Source: Corynebacterium choanae
GTDB lineage: Bacteria > Actinomycetota > Actinomycetes > Mycobacteriales > Mycobacteriaceae
Length of the DNA: 64,000 nt
Reading direction: 5' to 3'
Assembly (NCBI RefSeq): GCF_003813965.1
Contig: NZ_CP033896.1
Span: 1 to 64,000, forward strand
The translations under genes were made by a program, and so were the position numbers. This document shows positions 29,976 through 38,241 of the stretch, piece by piece (within the stretch, counting starts at the first letter, position 1; each line of letters begins with the position of its first letter). Below the pieces are notes generated by a model. That model did not search any database and had not been told where the DNA came from. It worked only from the letters and a program-made list of their open reading frames with translations.

Positions 29976-30797
29976 CTATTTCATCGCAGATGAACGAACC
30001 TGCTCGGCAACCGCATCAGGGAGCACCCCACGCTCCGCAAGACGCACCCACGGTGCCTGCTTGCGCCAATTCACCACAATGGTGTGCATCCCCCGGGCAA
30101 AGCGGCGCACAACCTGTTTGCTACCAACAAGTGCCCGGGCATCCATTGGCAACACCAAATCATGCTGCACCCACACCGTCTCATCGGGGCGAACTGCAAA
30201 TGAGATATGCATATCTTCATGCACCTCGGTATCGGTGAAATCCACTTCGGTGGACACCCGTGTCCAAAACGCCCGCGTCAGACAATAGTTGGTGCCAAAC
30301 AGCGGCTGATGGCCAAGGGCAAAGCCGACTGCTTTGCGATAGGCACCCATATAGGCGTTGGTCGCCAACTTTCCCCGCCACCCGGGCAGCAGAAACCTAC
30401 CATCACCGGTTACCCCAACCACCGTGCGGCCGGCCGGATCAGCTGCCGCAGTCGCAGCAACGAAATCCCACGCCTGGTGCAGGCGTAACACAAAATCTGG
30501 TGCCGGCACCACATCGGTGTCGGTACGCAACAGCACATCGCCGGAGGCTGCATCAAAACCAGTCTTTGTGGCAAAAGTGATTCCCCGTCGCGGCTCGTTC
30601 ACAACTGTTGCCCCGAAACGCTTCGCGACCTGCGCAGAATGATCAGTTGAGCCGTTATCAACCACGATGATTTCATCGGCAGGCACCTGCTGTTGAGCAA
30701 AGGCCTGCAAACAGGTTTCTAATAAGGCTGCATCGTTCAGGCAGGGGATAACGACCGATAGCCGACGGGACGGGGTGTAAGCGCAAGAAGTGGGCAT
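29976..30797 (-). CDS. Family 2 glycosyltransferase, putative carotenoid glucosyltransferase
   Basis: A GT2 enzyme with the full GT-A signature: RRLSVVIPCLNDAALLETCL, VDNGSTDHS and the metal-binding DxD in RTDTDVVPAP, plus the acceptor-side EDMHISFAVR. It sits upstream of crtI on the same strand (270 nt apart). In C. glutamicum the C50 carotenoid is glucosylated, so this is a plausible CrtX-type enzyme; that is inference from context. AGGA before ATG 30797 supports this start, but the frame is open to a GTG at 31019 and would add a hydrophobic N-terminal segment (APLLIVLVAVVLGVLVFLGFI), so a membrane-anchored form is possible. Confidence 0.8.
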   Translation of the reverse strand: MPTSCAYTPSRRLSVVIPCLNDAALLETCLQAFAQQQVPADEIIVVDNGSTDHSAQVAKRFGATVVNEPRRGITFATKTGFDAASGDVLLRTDTDVVPAPDFVLRLHQAWDFVAATAAADPAGRTVVGVTGDGRFLLPGWRGKLATNAYMGAYRKAVGFALGHQPLFGTNYCLTRAFWTRVSTEVDFTDTEVHEDMHISFAVRPDETVWVQHDLVLPMDARALVGSKQVVRRFARGMHTIVVNWRKQAPWVRLAERGVLPDAVAEQVRSSAMK

Positions 30798-31138
30798 AGA
30801 AAAAATCCTCGAAAAAACGGCTACGGCACAGCTATGCGTGACGCCGCGGGGAGTATGAGCAGGACGGATAAAACCTAGAAAAACCAGCACACCTAGAACA
30901 ACAGCAACAAGCACGATCAACAGCGGTGCCAATAGTGCTGTGCTTTCCAGGGTACGGTGTTGGTCGTCCAGAGCAACCTTGCACCGGGGGCTAGCTGCCC
31001 GTACAGGACATTGCACCACTGCTCAATGCTTCGCCAAACTACTCAACTGAAACTAGTGCGACGACCACGAGAATCCGCCCCTGATAGGTAAGTGTTGCAA
31101 TGATCACTAGAATCCGCCCCGCATATGCTGACAACGCG
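30798..31138. promoter_or_regulatory. Gap upstream of the GT2 gene
   Basis: Contains the possible N-terminal extension of the GT2 frame (to 31019) and otherwise nothing I can identify. It ends at the terminator of tRNA-Leu. Confidence 0.25.
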
Positions 31139-31170
31139 AAACCCCCGCAAGATTATTCTTGCGGGGGTTT
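31139..31170 (-). terminator. Terminator of tRNA-Leu
   Basis: A perfect 14-bp hairpin (AAACCCCCGCAAGA with TCTTGCGGGGGTTT) with a 4-nt loop. On the minus strand it lies 8 nt after tRNA-Leu and ends in GGGTTTCG. Confidence 0.85.
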
Positions 31171-31177
31171 CATATTG

Positions 31178-31261
31178 TGGGCGAAGGGGGACTTGAACCC
31201 CCACGTCCTATAAGGACACTGGCACCTGAAGCCAGCGCGTCTACCATTCCGCCACTCGCCC
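31178..31261 (-). tRNA. leuT: tRNA-Leu (CAG)
   Basis: The minus strand reads a class II tRNA. The acceptor stem pairs GGGCGAG with TTCGCCC, counting one G-U. Anticodon arm CTGGC-TTCAGGT-GCCAG gives anticodon CAG. A long variable arm (TGTCCTTATAGGACG) and T-arm GGGGGTTCAAGTCCCCC mark it as tRNA-Leu. CCA is not encoded. Confidence 0.96.
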
Positions 31262-31720
31262 GAGGGGGAAACACGCTAATTTGTTTCAGCGATTTATGAC
31301 TCTAGCACGCCAGCTTGCCTTCACTACAAATCGGCAGGTGAAAGGCGACATCGGAGCTGGCTTTCTTTTCTGCTGTGCCAGATACTGTGGCGGAAGTTCA
31401 CTGTGGAACACGCCCTAAGGTGTTGGTTTTAGGTGCCGCGTGTGGAAATATCACCATACGTCTCTATGCTCTCGAAGTTTTTGTGGGCAAGATCGCCTGA
31501 GTCGCTTGCCACGGCACCGGCCTCTTATCTGCTGTCAGGAGGGCGTCGTCACGCAAAAGATATCTGCTCGTTGTGTTCAATTAGCAGCATGGGATGTCTT
31601 TCTTGGCTGCCGGTTATATCTTGATCGGTGTACTTGGCGCCTGCGGGTGAAGTTCCCACCTGACTTGCGGGCGCACTACCGCTTCGTGCGCTGTTGTTTT
31701 TGAAAGGAGTGACAGTCACC
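31262..31720 (+). promoter_or_regulatory. Leader upstream of the fhaA operon
   Basis: A 459-nt gap between the minus-strand tRNA-Leu and plus-strand fhaA. It must hold the promoter of the signalling operon. I see no gene and no recognised operator; GAAAGGAG at 31700-31707 is the fhaA ribosome-binding site. Confidence 0.3.
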
Positions 31721-32878
31721 ATGTCGCTAGGGGATAAATTCGCCCGCATTGATGATTCGTTACACAAGCTAGACGGGAAACTGCAGCGCGGTCTCAATAA
31801 CTCGTTTGCGTTCTTCCTTGGGGGGAAGCTGGTTGCCAGCGAAATTGAGCAGACACTGCGCGGCGAGATGGAAGAAAACATCACGCAACAGCCGGGCACC
31901 CAAGTTGATGATGCAGTGGTTGATCAGGCACCAAATAGTTTCACTGCCCGGGTGAGTGGGAAAGATTTTGCCCACCTGTCGCAGGAAAACAGCAAACTAC
32001 CAGCTAATGCAGCTGACATGCTCACCCGGTTTGCACGCTCCCAGGGGTGGCAGCTGCAAGGGCCGGTGACGGTCACCATTGTGGAAGATTCCTCGTTGCG
32101 CACCGGGCAGTTGAATTGTGCATCAGCGGTGATGTCATCACCAACCACACCGAGCAGCTATATTGCGGCCAACGGTGGTATGCCGGCGACAGTCGATAGT
32201 GACGCAGGGGCGTCAAAGGTGCCAATGGTCGAAACGGTGAAGACACCTGACTCAGCTGCAGGAGCATACCGGCCGCAGCCGCACAGGTCTCCTGATGCGC
32301 AACCCTATGTTGATTCGAGCTGGGGACAACCCGCTGCAGATCACAGCGCGGCAGGGGAGATGGGATCTACCACAGCAACTCCGCAAGAATCATCACCGGT
32401 AGCAGGCCAGCAGCATGCAGCATCGCCTACTCAACAGGATGTGAACTGGGATGAGTTTGCTGCCCTAACGGCCGGAACAGCAGGTGCCGCAGGTGGCTAT
32501 GGGGTTGCTGCCGCGAATATGGATGCGAAAACAACAGCTTTCTCACGCACCGAAGAGTATTCCGAGCCGCACTATCAGCCACCAACTGTGACATTGCTGC
32601 TGCAGGATGGTTCTTCCCGCAGCTATCTGGTCATGGAAGGCTCAAATATTATCGGCCGTGGCAGCGATGCCGATTTCCGACTACCTGACACTGGTGTGTC
32701 TAGGCGGCATGCGGAAATTATCTGGGACGGTATCGATGCGGTGCTTGTCGATCTCCAGTCCACCAACGGCACCCTGGTCGGTGATGTTCCCATTGATAAT
32801 TGGCTGCTTGCCGATGGTGACGTCATCACTATTGGGCATTCTTATATAGAGGTACGTATCACCGGCGGGCAACAGTAA
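31721..32878 (+). CDS. fhaA: FHA-domain protein FhaA (DUF3662)
   Basis: FhaA binds phospho-threonine partners of PknA/PknB and helps control peptidoglycan synthesis at the poles. The N-terminal DUF3662 domain covers about residues 1-120 (KLDGKLQRGLNNSFAFFLGG). A low-complexity linker of about 165 residues follows. The C-terminal FHA domain is at about 289-385 with the core motifs GRGSDADFRL, SRRHAEI and STNGT. The ATG at 31721 lies 13 nt after GAAAGGAG; an ATG at 31694 is also in frame but is less likely. First gene of the fhaA-fhaB-pstP-rodA-pbpA-pknA-pknB group, although 405 nt separate it from fhaB. Confidence 0.93.
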   Translation: MSLGDKFARIDDSLHKLDGKLQRGLNNSFAFFLGGKLVASEIEQTLRGEMEENITQQPGTQVDDAVVDQAPNSFTARVSGKDFAHLSQENSKLPANAADMLTRFARSQGWQLQGPVTVTIVEDSSLRTGQLNCASAVMSSPTTPSSYIAANGGMPATVDSDAGASKVPMVETVKTPDSAAGAYRPQPHRSPDAQPYVDSSWGQPAADHSAAGEMGSTTATPQESSPVAGQQHAASPTQQDVNWDEFAALTAGTAGAAGGYGVAAANMDAKTTAFSRTEEYSEPHYQPPTVTLLLQDGSSRSYLVMEGSNIIGRGSDADFRLPDTGVSRRHAEIIWDGIDAVLVDLQSTNGTLVGDVPIDNWLLADGDVITIGHSYIEVRITGGQQ

Positions 32879-33283
32879 CAAATGTGTCGGAGGTGCGGAC
32901 TTGGCACACCTTCTAGTGTTGTACGCGTCACAGCAAACAACCGATGGGGCTTCGCTGCGGTCTCATGACACTATGAACCTGTTGCCAGATTCGTAGTTGT
33001 TTACTCACCGTGGTGGGACTGTCTGCTGCTGCCGATGGGATGGAAGATGACAAAACCTGCCGGTTTGCTGCACAATGCTGCTTTTAACGTGGTGTGAGTG
33101 ACAGGTGATTGCCAGCTGCAGTAATTCCGCCTGGCAGCGTAGCGTGCTTAACTGGAAGATAATTATGATCAACAGCGGCTATAGATACGTTTTCACCATC
33201 GTTTCGTGAAGCTGATCATCGCCCGCGAACGTGATGCGTGCACTTTCATCTACGTCAGTACCCCGTCGGAGAAGATATAACCC
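32879..33283 (+). promoter_or_regulatory. Gap between fhaA and fhaB
   Basis: No gene is visible in this 405-nt gap. It may carry a second promoter for fhaB-pstP-rodA and the rest of the tightly packed downstream genes. No strong hairpin is seen. Confidence 0.3.
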
Positions 33284-33736
33284 ATGGAATCCAATATTGT
33301 GCTCGTCGGCCTGCGGATTGCGCTGCTTGTCGCACTGTGGCTCGTTGTGCTGCTCGTGGTGAAGTCCATGTATGTAGCGGTGCGCAGCGTTGATCCGGCT
33401 AGTGCTCGGCCGGTGAAAAAGCTGCGTGGACGGGACAAACAGCAGGCAACGTCGCTGCTGATTGTTTCCGGGCCGCGCACCAATATGGTGTTTGACATGT
33501 CCGGGTTATCGTCGTTGACGCTTGGTCGCGGGGCGGATTCCACCGTCGATTTGGGTGACGACTATGCGACGAAAACCCATGCACGGCTGTTTACTACTGC
33601 TGGTGGCTGGTATGTGGAGGATCTCGAATCCCGCAACGGCACGCTGGTGGGGGGTCGTAAGATTACTGAACCTGAACCAGTAGGTGTTGGCGACGACATC
33701 ACTATTGGCCAGTCGATCGTGAGGTTGATGCCGTGA
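33284..33736 (+). CDS. fhaB: FHA-domain membrane protein FhaB
   Basis: FhaB (FipA) is an FHA protein that links PknA/PknB with FtsZ and FtsQ in mycobacteria. An N-terminal transmembrane helix (about residues 4-27) precedes the FHA domain at about 55-148, with the motifs LTLGRGADSTVDL, KTHARLF and SRNGTLVGG. The stop codon overlaps the pstP GTG (GTGA), showing coupling. Confidence 0.94.
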   Translation: MESNIVLVGLRIALLVALWLVVLLVVKSMYVAVRSVDPASARPVKKLRGRDKQQATSLLIVSGPRTNMVFDMSGLSSLTLGRGADSTVDLGDDYATKTHARLFTTAGGWYVEDLESRNGTLVGGRKITEPEPVGVGDDITIGQSIVRLMP

Positions 33737-35373
33737 GTTTGCGTTTTGATTATGCGATTTGCTCCGATCGGGGTTTGGTACGCGGAAATAATGAGGATTC
33801 TGCCTATGCCGGGCCGCATCTTATCGCCTTAGCTGATGGGATGGGCGGTCATGCCGCTGGTGAAGTTGCCAGCCAGCTGATGATTAATAAGCTGCGGGTA
33901 CTTGACGCCGATCCGGAAGATAATGACATGTTGGCGCTGCTGGGTAGCGTCGCTGATGACGGCTCCCGGGCGATTGCCCGACATGTGCGGGCAAATCCGC
34001 AAACCAACGGCATGGGGACGACGTTGACAGCGCTGATGTCTAATGGCAGCCAGCTGGGATTGATCCATGTGGGTGATTCCCGCGGATTCCGTCTGCGGGA
34101 AGGAAAACTCACCCAGATCACCGTCGATGACACGCTCGTGCAGCAAATGGTGCAGCGTGGCGAGATTCAACCGGAGGATGTGTCCACACATCCGCGGCGA
34201 TCCCTGTTGTTGAAAGCCTATGACGGGCGGGCAGTTGAACCCCACCTGGAGACGATGACGCCCCAGGTTGGGGATCGGTATTTGTTGTGTTCCGATGGGC
34301 TCACCGACCCGGTGTCGGCATCCACCATTGAAGAAGCACTACACAATGCTGCCACCCCGCAGGCGGCCTGTGACCGGCTGGTGGAGTTAGCATTGCGCTC
34401 CGGTGGACCGGACAATGTCACCGTGGTTGTCGCCGATATTGTGGATGCGGACATCCCCGGCGACCATCCGCTGCCGGTGACCCCGGTAACAGCTGGTGCG
34501 TTAAATGCCGACGAACCTGAAAAAGCCCGGCCTGATACTGCGGCTGGGCGGGCTGCAGTGATGACTGCCGGTAACGCGGCAACCCCGGGTGCGGCGCCCG
34601 GCCGGACACCTGCCGCCGCCGCTACCACCGACGCCACAGCAGGCAGCCAGCCACAGCAGTTAACCGCCGGTTCAGACACAGCGAAACGACGTCGCCGCAG
34701 CTGGCCGATGATATTAGCACTGGTATTAGCGGTTGTGCTGCTTGGGGTGACTGCCACCGGCTGGTGGGTGAACACTCAGGTGAAAGACCAATATTTTGTC
34801 ACCACCAACGACGATGGGGTGGTGATGGTGCAGCAAGGTGTGCAGCTATCCCTCTTCGGACACGACTTTTTTAGTCCATACCAGGCAACCTGTTTGGACG
34901 ACAATGATCGAGTTTCCCTCACCGAAGTTGCAGCAGTGGAAAACAACACTCTTCTGCCGGAAGGGTGCGTACTTTTTACCCGCGATGATCTCCAGCCTGC
35001 CGACCGGGAGAAAATCGCTGGACTTACCGCCGGCACCTATGACGAAATCGTCGGCCAAGTGCAATGGCTCGCCTCCCGGGCACTGCCGCTGTGTGTGACC
35101 CGCACCGATGAGACGAACGCCGCTGCCGAAGACAAATCCGATAAAGCTGCTGCGGCAGACCAGTCGAAAACAGCGAGCACTTCCGCGTCGACCACGGCTA
35201 CATCTTCCACCGCAACACCGTCAACCACTGCGGCAACAACCGCCAGTGACTCCTCCTCAGTTGCAGCGTCCACCTCGGCCACCTCTTCGTCATCGACGAC
35301 AGCCCGTGGTCGGGATGGGGATCGCACCCAACCTGGGGTGGATTGTCGAAAGGCCGGTGACACGGTTCGATGA
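33733..35373 (+). CDS. pstP: PP2C-family Ser/Thr phosphatase PstP
   Basis: PstP removes the phosphates added by PknA and PknB. The PP2C catalytic domain is at about 5-235: RGLVRGNNEDSAYAG, the metal-binding ALADGMGGHAAGE, the HVGDSRGF motif and SGGPDNVTVVVADI. A Pro/Ala-rich linker, one transmembrane helix (about 318-340) and an extracellular domain with several cysteines follow; the end is Ala/Ser/Thr-rich. It begins with GTG overlapping the fhaB stop and overlaps rodA by 4 nt. Confidence 0.96.
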   Translation: MSLRFDYAICSDRGLVRGNNEDSAYAGPHLIALADGMGGHAAGEVASQLMINKLRVLDADPEDNDMLALLGSVADDGSRAIARHVRANPQTNGMGTTLTALMSNGSQLGLIHVGDSRGFRLREGKLTQITVDDTLVQQMVQRGEIQPEDVSTHPRRSLLLKAYDGRAVEPHLETMTPQVGDRYLLCSDGLTDPVSASTIEEALHNAATPQAACDRLVELALRSGGPDNVTVVVADIVDADIPGDHPLPVTPVTAGALNADEPEKARPDTAAGRAAVMTAGNAATPGAAPGRTPAAAATTDATAGSQPQQLTAGSDTAKRRRRSWPMILALVLAVVLLGVTATGWWVNTQVKDQYFVTTNDDGVVMVQQGVQLSLFGHDFFSPYQATCLDDNDRVSLTEVAAVENNTLLPEGCVLFTRDDLQPADREKIAGLTAGTYDEIVGQVQWLASRALPLCVTRTDETNAAAEDKSDKAAAADQSKTASTSASTTATSSTATPSTTAATTASDSSSVAASTSATSSSSTTARGRDGDRTQPGVDCRKAGDTVR

Positions 35374-36775
35374 GTCTGTTGGAATGCTTGCGGGCACGCC
35401 GCACTGAAGCACTGCTGATGCTGGCAGGACTCGTCGTCGTCGCTTTAGCTCATGCCGCTGTTGCCGGCGCCACCACCGGTGCCACCTTCGCCCCAGAAAC
35501 CTGGATTCCGATAGTGATCGCAGCAGTGGTTTGCGTAGTCATACACGTCTTTATCGCAGTGACCGCACCCACCGCCGATCAGGTGATTGTGCCCTGTGTG
35601 CTGCTCCTCAACGGGCTAGGCATTGTCATGATTGGGCGGCTTGACTATGCCCGACAACAAGCCGGTTCCGAACTTTCCCTCGCCCACAACCAGGTGAAAC
35701 TCACCATTATTTCCCTTGTCGTTTTCGGTGCAGTGCTCCTGCTCGTCCGCGACCATCGGCGGCTGTCCCGCTACTCATATCTGCTCGGCGCAGCAGGACT
35801 GTTCCTGCTGGTGCTGCCGGTGATCTGGCCATTCGGTCGACCAGAAGCTGTGGAAGAAGCAAAAATCTGGATCAGCATCGGCAGCCTGTCTGTACAGCCA
35901 GGCGAATTCGCCAAAATTCTGCTCATCTTATTCTTTGCGAAACTCCTCGCCGACAAACGGCAACTATTTACCATCGCTGGCACGAAACGCTTCGGGATCA
36001 TCTTTCCCCGCTGGCGGGACATCGCCCAGATCGTTGCTGTGTGGTTTATTGCCATGGGGGTAATGGCAGCAGAAAACGACTTCGGACCAGTCCTGCTGCT
36101 CTTTGGCACGGTGCTGCTCATGCTGTACATGGCAACATCACGCATCTCCTGGATCATGATCGGCGGTCTACTTATCGCCATTGGTGCGCCGATTCTGTAT
36201 CTCATCTCGGCGAAAATCCAAACCCGTGTCGCCAACACGATCAACCCGCTCGCGGACTTCGACGGGGCAGGTTTCCAGCCCTCCCAGGCACTCTTCGCCT
36301 GGGCGGACGGGGACTCACCGGCACCGGTTTAGGACGTGGCTATCCACAACTCGTGCCAGTCGCCCACAGTGACTATATTTTGGCGGCCTTCGGTGAAGAG
36401 ATCGGTCTGATCGGGGTAGCCGCATTAATCATGCTGTTTACCGTGATCGTCACCCGTGGCATGCAGATCGCCCTGGTCACACAGGATTCCTTCGGCAAAC
36501 TTGCCGCCAGCGGCCTGGCAATGACCATGATGATCCAAATTTTTACCGTCGTTGCCGGGATCTCCTCCCTGCTGCCAATGACTGGTTTGACCACCCCGTT
36601 TATCTCCGCGGGTGGCTCCTCGTTGATGGCAAACTATATGCTCATCGCACTGCTGGTGCGGATTTCTGCCGCCTCCAATTTGGAACAGATCGCCGCCCCC
36701 GACCAACCGGCATCCCTGCCGGTTGCTGCCGCACAAGAGTTGGCTGCCGCCCGCGCCGGGGAGGTGCCGGCCTGA
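35370..36775 (+). pseudogene. rodA: SEDS glycosyltransferase RodA, split by an apparent -1 frameshift
   Basis: RodA polymerises peptidoglycan during elongation, paired with the transpeptidase PbpA. The upstream reading frame gives a normal RodA from residue 1 to about 313 (ends ...QALFAWADGDSPAPV at 36332). A different frame continues it (GLTGTGLGRGYPQLVPVAHSDYILAAFGEE) to the stop at 36775. One extra G in the run of four G at 36309-36312 would restore a 468-residue protein, the family's usual length, with ADGGLTGTGLGRG intact. Both parts show full membrane helices, so the break is either a sequencing or assembly error or a recent mutation. The stop of the second part overlaps pbpA. Confidence 0.9.
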
Positions 36776-38238
36776 TGAACCGATCAATAAGAGTTGTTGC
36801 CATCCTCGCGTTGCTGCTGCCGCTGGTGCTCATCGCCAATCTGACCCGAATCCAAGTGGTTGACCATACGGAACTCTCAACTGATGCACGCAATAAACGC
36901 GTCACCTATCAGCTGAAATCCACCGAACGTGGGATGATCACCGCCGGTGGGGAAGTGCTCGCGAAAAGCGTGCCAGGCGCCGACGGATTCTATCGCCGCG
37001 TCTATGGGGATGATCCGGCCGTTTTCGGTCCGGTTATCGGCTATGCATCAGATATTTATGGACTCTCCGGGGTAGAACAATCCCGCAACGCACAGCTTGC
37101 AGGCACCGATCTTGCAGTAAATATTTCCACGTTGACTCAGCTGTTTTCCGACGGACCTCACCGTGGCGCCAGTGTGGAATTAACGCTGGATCCAGCTACC
37201 CAGCGCACCGCCTATCAGGCGATGACTGAGCAAGGCTACACCGGGGGTGTGGTGGCGGTTCGCCCCTCCACCGGGGAGATCCTTGCGATGGTTTCCACGC
37301 CAAGTTTCAGCCCGGCGCCACTAGCCGATAATGACACTGCGGAAGGCTATTGGAATGAGCTGCTAGCACAAGATGATGCCGGCAAACCACTGCTGAACCA
37401 TGCCACCCAAAACCCGCTGCCACCCGGGTCGACATTTAAAGTGATTACCACTGCGGCGGCGCTCACAGCCGGATTAATCAACCCGCAGTCACCGGTGACT
37501 GCCGCCCCACAGATCACCCTGCCTGGCACAAATGTCACCTTGGAAAACTATGGCGGCAGTGTGTGCGCTGGTGGCGGCACCACAACTGTGGCAGTGGCAT
37601 TCGCCCAAAGCTGTAACACTGCATTCGCCGAAATCGGGGCGAATCTGTCGGCGGAAGATTTCGCCACAATGGCGCAAGGCTTCGGCACCACCGACGCCTA
37701 CCAGCTGGCGGTACCTACCGCCGCTGGAACTATCGGCGACGTCCACGACGCTTCGGTGCGCGCCCAATCCGCTATCGGGCAACATGATGTCACCATGACT
37801 GTGTTAGAAAACGCGATGGTGGCAGCTACCGTCGCCAACGGGGGCGTGCGAATGGCGCCACAGTTGGTGTCCCGGGTAACCGGACCGAATTTAGAGGCAA
37901 TCGCCACCGCCAGTCCGAAAGAACTTGCCACCCCTATTACGAAACCAGTCGCTGACCAGCTCACCGAACTGATGCGTGGCAGCGAACAGTATTCCGGCGG
38001 CCGGGCAGATATTGCTTCGAAAACAGGTACCGCCGAACATGGGGCAAACTCGCGGGAATCAGCGCCACACACTTGGTATATCGCGTTTATGCCCGACCGG
38101 GATGTGGCCGTCGCGGTACTCGTGGAAAACGGCGGCAACCTTGGCCAGGCCGCCACTGGGGCAACAGTTGCCGCCCCCATTGGTCGGCTGGTCCTTGATG
38201 CGGCGGCTGCCGCAGTTGCCCGGAAGGCAGGGCAGTAA
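36775..38238 (+). CDS. pbpA: Class B penicillin-binding protein PbpA
   Basis: PbpA is the D,D-transpeptidase that partners RodA in wall elongation. An N-terminal membrane helix (about 5-25) is followed by the dimerisation domain and a transpeptidase domain with Ser219 in STFK, SCN at about 281-283 and KTG in ASKTGTAEH near residue 420. At 487 residues it is typical. Its ATG shares an A with the rodA TGA. Confidence 0.95.
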   Translation: MNRSIRVVAILALLLPLVLIANLTRIQVVDHTELSTDARNKRVTYQLKSTERGMITAGGEVLAKSVPGADGFYRRVYGDDPAVFGPVIGYASDIYGLSGVEQSRNAQLAGTDLAVNISTLTQLFSDGPHRGASVELTLDPATQRTAYQAMTEQGYTGGVVAVRPSTGEILAMVSTPSFSPAPLADNDTAEGYWNELLAQDDAGKPLLNHATQNPLPPGSTFKVITTAAALTAGLINPQSPVTAAPQITLPGTNVTLENYGGSVCAGGGTTTVAVAFAQSCNTAFAEIGANLSAEDFATMAQGFGTTDAYQLAVPTAAGTIGDVHDASVRAQSAIGQHDVTMTVLENAMVAATVANGGVRMAPQLVSRVTGPNLEAIATASPKELATPITKPVADQLTELMRGSEQYSGGRADIASKTGTAEHGANSRESAPHTWYIAFMPDRDVAVAVLVENGGNLGQAATGATVAAPIGRLVLDAAAAAVARKAGQ

Positions 38239-38241
38239 ACC

